Under the pieces are notes generated by a model that was not told the DNA's origin, made no database searches, and worked only from the letters and a program-made list of their open reading frames with translations. The position numbers were made by a program, and so were the translations under genes. DNA of 26,981 nt from JAWLFY01 sp964462125. GTDB taxonomy: Bacteria > Planctomycetota > Planctomycetia > Pirellulales > Pirellulaceae. The stretch lies in contig CAYWXT010000053.1 of the NCBI GenBank assembly GCA_964462125.1, positions 1 through 26,981 of the forward strand, given 5' to 3'. This document shows positions 23,832 to 26,981 of this stretch, piece by piece (position 1 is the stretch's first letter; every line of letters begins with the position of its first letter).

Positions 23832-26800
23832 CTATTCCTCGACCTCCACCAGGCTGATGCCGAATATCCCGATGGTCTTCAGGTAGAGGCTGTAGAAAAC
23901 TGGAACAAGGAGCAAAACCAGGATCGTGGCGACCATCAGCCCGAAAGCGAGGCTGGCAGCCATCGGGATCAGCAACTGGGCTTGGAAGGAACGCTCGGTC
24001 AGCAGTGGCAACAGCCCGGCGATCGTCGTCATGCTGGTCAGCAAGATCGGACGGAAACGACGCTGGCCCGAATCGATCAATGCTTCATCGATCGGCAGCC
24101 CGGCGCGAATTCGCGAATTGATGAAGTCGATCAGGACGATCGAATCGTTGACCACCACGCCGGCCAAGGCAACCAGGCCGAACATGCTGAACAAGGTCAG
24201 CGGCAGCCCCAACACGGCGTGTCCCCAGACGGCACCGATCATGCCGAACGGGACAATGATCAAAATCAACAGCGGCTGGACATAGCTGCGGAACTGCAGC
24301 ACCAACAGCACGTACATGCAGACCACCGCGATGCCGAACCCGCGCATCAGACTCCCCACCGACTCGCGACTTTGTTCCTGCTGCCCTTCCCAGCGAAGTT
24401 TGACCGCTGGGAACGCCCCCGCCAGCTTCGGTACGTCCTGCTCTTGGAGCGTTTGGATGATCAGGTCGGCATTGGCGGCCGACTCGTCCAAGTCCGCGGT
24501 GATTGTCACGCTCCGTAATTGATCGACGCGGTTGATTTCCGAGAAGCCGCGTTCGAGGTCGATCTCGGCCAGTTCGGTAATCGGTCGTGCGGCGCCCTCG
24601 GCGCCCCCGCCCCCGATTTACCCAAAAAAGACTAGGCTTTTACGGTACACATACCGGTAACCAACCATCAACTTCACCTCGTGCCGACCCCGCTGAAGGC
24701 GCATCACCTCGGCACCGAAGTAAGCGTTGCGAACGGTTTGTCCGAGATCGGTTGGGGTCACGCCGGTGGCCAAGGCCCGATCCTTGACGCGAAACTGGAA
24801 TTCCCATTTCCCCGGTGCGTTGTCATCAGCGATGTCGTAGACGCCATCGAACTCCGACAACCGCTCCTTGAGCATCTCCGTGGCTGCGAGCAACTCATCG
24901 ACGTTGTCACTCGGGGCGAGCAACTTGAATTCGATCGGCTTGCCTCCCGGCCCGACGCCGACGCTGTTGAAGGTGACCTTGTCGGCCCCGGAGAACTCGC
25001 CCGCCTCTTGCCGCCACATGGCAAGCAAACGGTCGCTGTGGGCCTGACGGATCTCGGTGTCGAACAGCTCGACGAAAACCTGTCCAACGTGGCTTCCCGC
25101 TCCGCCACCCCCGGCGGGGTTGTCGAGGTTGGTGATCGTCCCCAAATCCCGATACGTCAGCCGTACCGGGCCGAGCAAATCGTTCTCGGTTTCCTCCCCG
25201 TCGCCATAGATCGCCGCAACACTTCGTCCCTCGCGGGCGGCACGTTTGTCGGCGATCTTGCGACTGACCGTTCGAATGGCCTGTTCGATCCGCCGCGTGG
25301 CAGCATCGGTTTCCGACGCCGGGGTGCCGTCGGGGAACGAAACCGAGGCCTGCATGAAGTTATTGTCGGACTTGGGAAACAGGATGGTCTGGACCACGCC
25401 ACCCCGGATCATGCCGAAGGTGATCAGGAACATCGCGACGGCACCGCTGATCGGCAACAACGGGTGTCGCAGTCCGATTCTCAGCGCTGGCACATAGAGC
25501 CACCGACACACCAACCGCAGCGCGTCACCTGAATGCCGGCTGCACCAGCCGAGCAGCAGGGCCAGGGGGCGAATCGGGTAGCTGATGATCGCCAGGAAGC
25601 GGAAGAACCCGTGGTGCGTGTGCCCCAGGTGGGCCGGCAACACAAAGCAAACTTCCCACAGCGAGATCAGCAGCATGGCAATGACAGCGAACGGGATCAC
25701 CGCCATGAATTTCCCCATCACCCCGGAGACGAAAAACATCGGAGCGAACGCGATGATGGTGGTCGTGATCGAGGCGGTCACACTCGGCAACACCTCCACC
25801 GCGCCGTCGATCGCTGAGGCGGTCAGCGATTTGTCCATCTGCCGGTGCGAATATATGTTCTCGCCAATCACGATCGCATCGTCGACGACAATCCCAAGGG
25901 CGACCAGAAACGAAAACATGCTCAGCATGTTGAGGGTCTGACCGCCCCACGCCAACGCCACGCCGGAGCCCAGAATCGAGATCGGAATCCCCAACGCGAC
26001 CCAAAAGGCAAGCCGTGTTTCCAGAAACAGGGCGAGCACCAGGAAGACCAGAAACAGTCCCTGCGCGCCGTTTCGCATCAGCAGGTGCATGCGGTCGCGA
26101 ACATCCCGGCTGGTGTCCCACCACAATTCGAAGCGATAACCGCTCGGCAGTTCGGTTCGATCCACATAACGTTGGACCTCATCGACCAGCGCCAGCAGGT
26201 CTTCCGACTTGGTTCGCTCGACGTTGACCACCATCGCCGGCTCGCCGTTGATCTCGCCGACCGAGGTGACGTCTTCGAATTCGTCGCGAACGGTCCCCAA
26301 GTCGTTGACCGTCAAGACCACGCCGTCCGGACGGGTGATGATCGGCAGACGACCGATCTGCTCACCGACCAACCCCCGGTTCTTGGCCCGCAACAAGATC
26401 TCCTGCCCTTCCGACTTCAGCAGTCCCCCTGGCAATTCGACGTTGCGGGCCTTCAGCTCCGCTGCGACCTGTTCAAGTGATAGCCCGTGGCCGCGGAGCG
26501 TCGCTTCGGGAATTTCGACGTCGATCTGGTAGGGACGCGTGCCCATGATCGATGCGGAGGAGACTGCAGGAAGTTGCAACACTTCGTCCCGTACCCCTTC
26601 GGTCACCTCGCGCAGCCGCAGTTCGGATTCCCGAGTCCGCTCCGAGGGGCCGACGATTCCAACCCGAACCGCCGCTTCGCGAAAGACGATCTGTTGAACC
26701 TCGGGATCCTCCGCCAGGGCTGGGAAGCTGGGGATCCGGTCGACCTCGCGATCGATCTCCGACATCACCTTCTGGACATTCCCGATGTCGCTCCTCAACT

Positions 26801-26981
26801 CGGCGAGAACGAATCCGGATCCTTCCTGGGCAACCGAGGTGACTTTCTTGATGCCATCGATCGAACGGATCGCCTCCTCGATCTTCTGGCAAATGGCTTC
26901 CTCGACATCCTGCGGCGTGGCGCCCGGATAGTGGACCGTGACCATCACGATATCGATTTCGAACTCTGGAAATACCTCGCG
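23832..26981 (-). pseudogene. RND family efflux permease interrupted by an in-frame stop (5' end outside window)
   Basis: An AcrB/HAE-type permease entering from the right edge; the frame is open to 26981 (REVFPEFEIDIVMVTVHYPG), so only the first few dozen residues are missing. It runs to a TAA at 24618-24620, and the same frame then continues to 23834 with good family sequence (ARPITELAEIDLERGFSEIN, FGISLVEVEE). Both relay sites look ordinary: VVDDAIVIGEN in helix 4 and VVVNDSIVLIDF in helix 10. Spacing around the stop equals that of relatives, so this is a substitution rather than a frameshift, perhaps GAA to TAA. Just before it the sequence is unusually A/T-rich and reads GYRYVYRKSLVFFG instead of the normal RYP-type stretch. 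It is either a recent pseudogene or a local sequence error. The two pieces are 24618-26981 and, from a GTG restart, 23832-24509. Adaptor genes would lie to the right. Confidence 0.82.

Noticed and set aside
24618..24620. Stop-codon recoding (selenocysteine or similar) in the second RND gene
   Set aside because: The codon is TAA, not TGA or TAG, and relatives have no special residue there.

Overview
The window looks like a planctomycete chromosome, most likely from the Rhodopirellula/Pirellulaceae neighbourhood. The clues are high GC, large exported PQQ-propeller and EF-hand proteins, two RND efflux systems, a four-helix-bundle (S23-type) gene and a glucosyl-3-phosphoglycerate-synthase-like glycosyltransferase next to ispG. 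This assignment is inferred from gene content; no rRNA or marker tree is available. I see no tRNA, rRNA or CRISPR array.

Region 1 (1-9779, plus strand) reads as one co-directional stress and export block. It starts with the 3' part of a DUF692/MNIO oxidase (BufB type), overlapped by its DUF2063 partner (BufC type). An ECF-like sigma factor, a membrane anti-sigma factor with an Hx3Cx2C zinc motif, an RND permease, a lipoprotein membrane-fusion adaptor and a lipoprotein TolC-type outer-membrane factor follow. In other bacteria BufB and BufC make copper-binding 'bufferin' peptides, and such operons often sit beside ECF sigma/anti-sigma pairs. Here the same theme continues directly into a complete tripartite efflux pump. 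The precursor peptide would lie upstream of the window.

Region 2 (about 9780-13010) is an accessory patch of small, broken and mobile pieces. It holds a four-helix-bundle gene that is frameshifted and bracketed by near-perfect 22-bp inverted repeats, then a lone addiction-module antitoxin. Next comes an ISBst12-like IS66 element with recognisable ends and a transposase that has lost an internal segment including a catalytic Asp. Dyad repeats of the CACGAAG type and a 3' remnant of what looks like a MazF/PemK toxin complete the patch.

Region 3 (13012-26981, minus strand) is a line of conserved genes. Read in the direction of transcription they are: a second RND permease, cut by one in-frame TAA and running off the right edge; a GT81-like glycosyltransferase; ispG of the MEP isoprenoid pathway; an exported seven-EF-hand protein; a CaCA-family Na+/Ca2+ antiporter; a 1349-residue exported protein with PQQ propellers, a methyltransferase-like fold and a malectin-like end; a three-helix membrane protein; and a small conserved hypothetical protein. 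The two halves converge on the accessory patch, where insertions do least harm.
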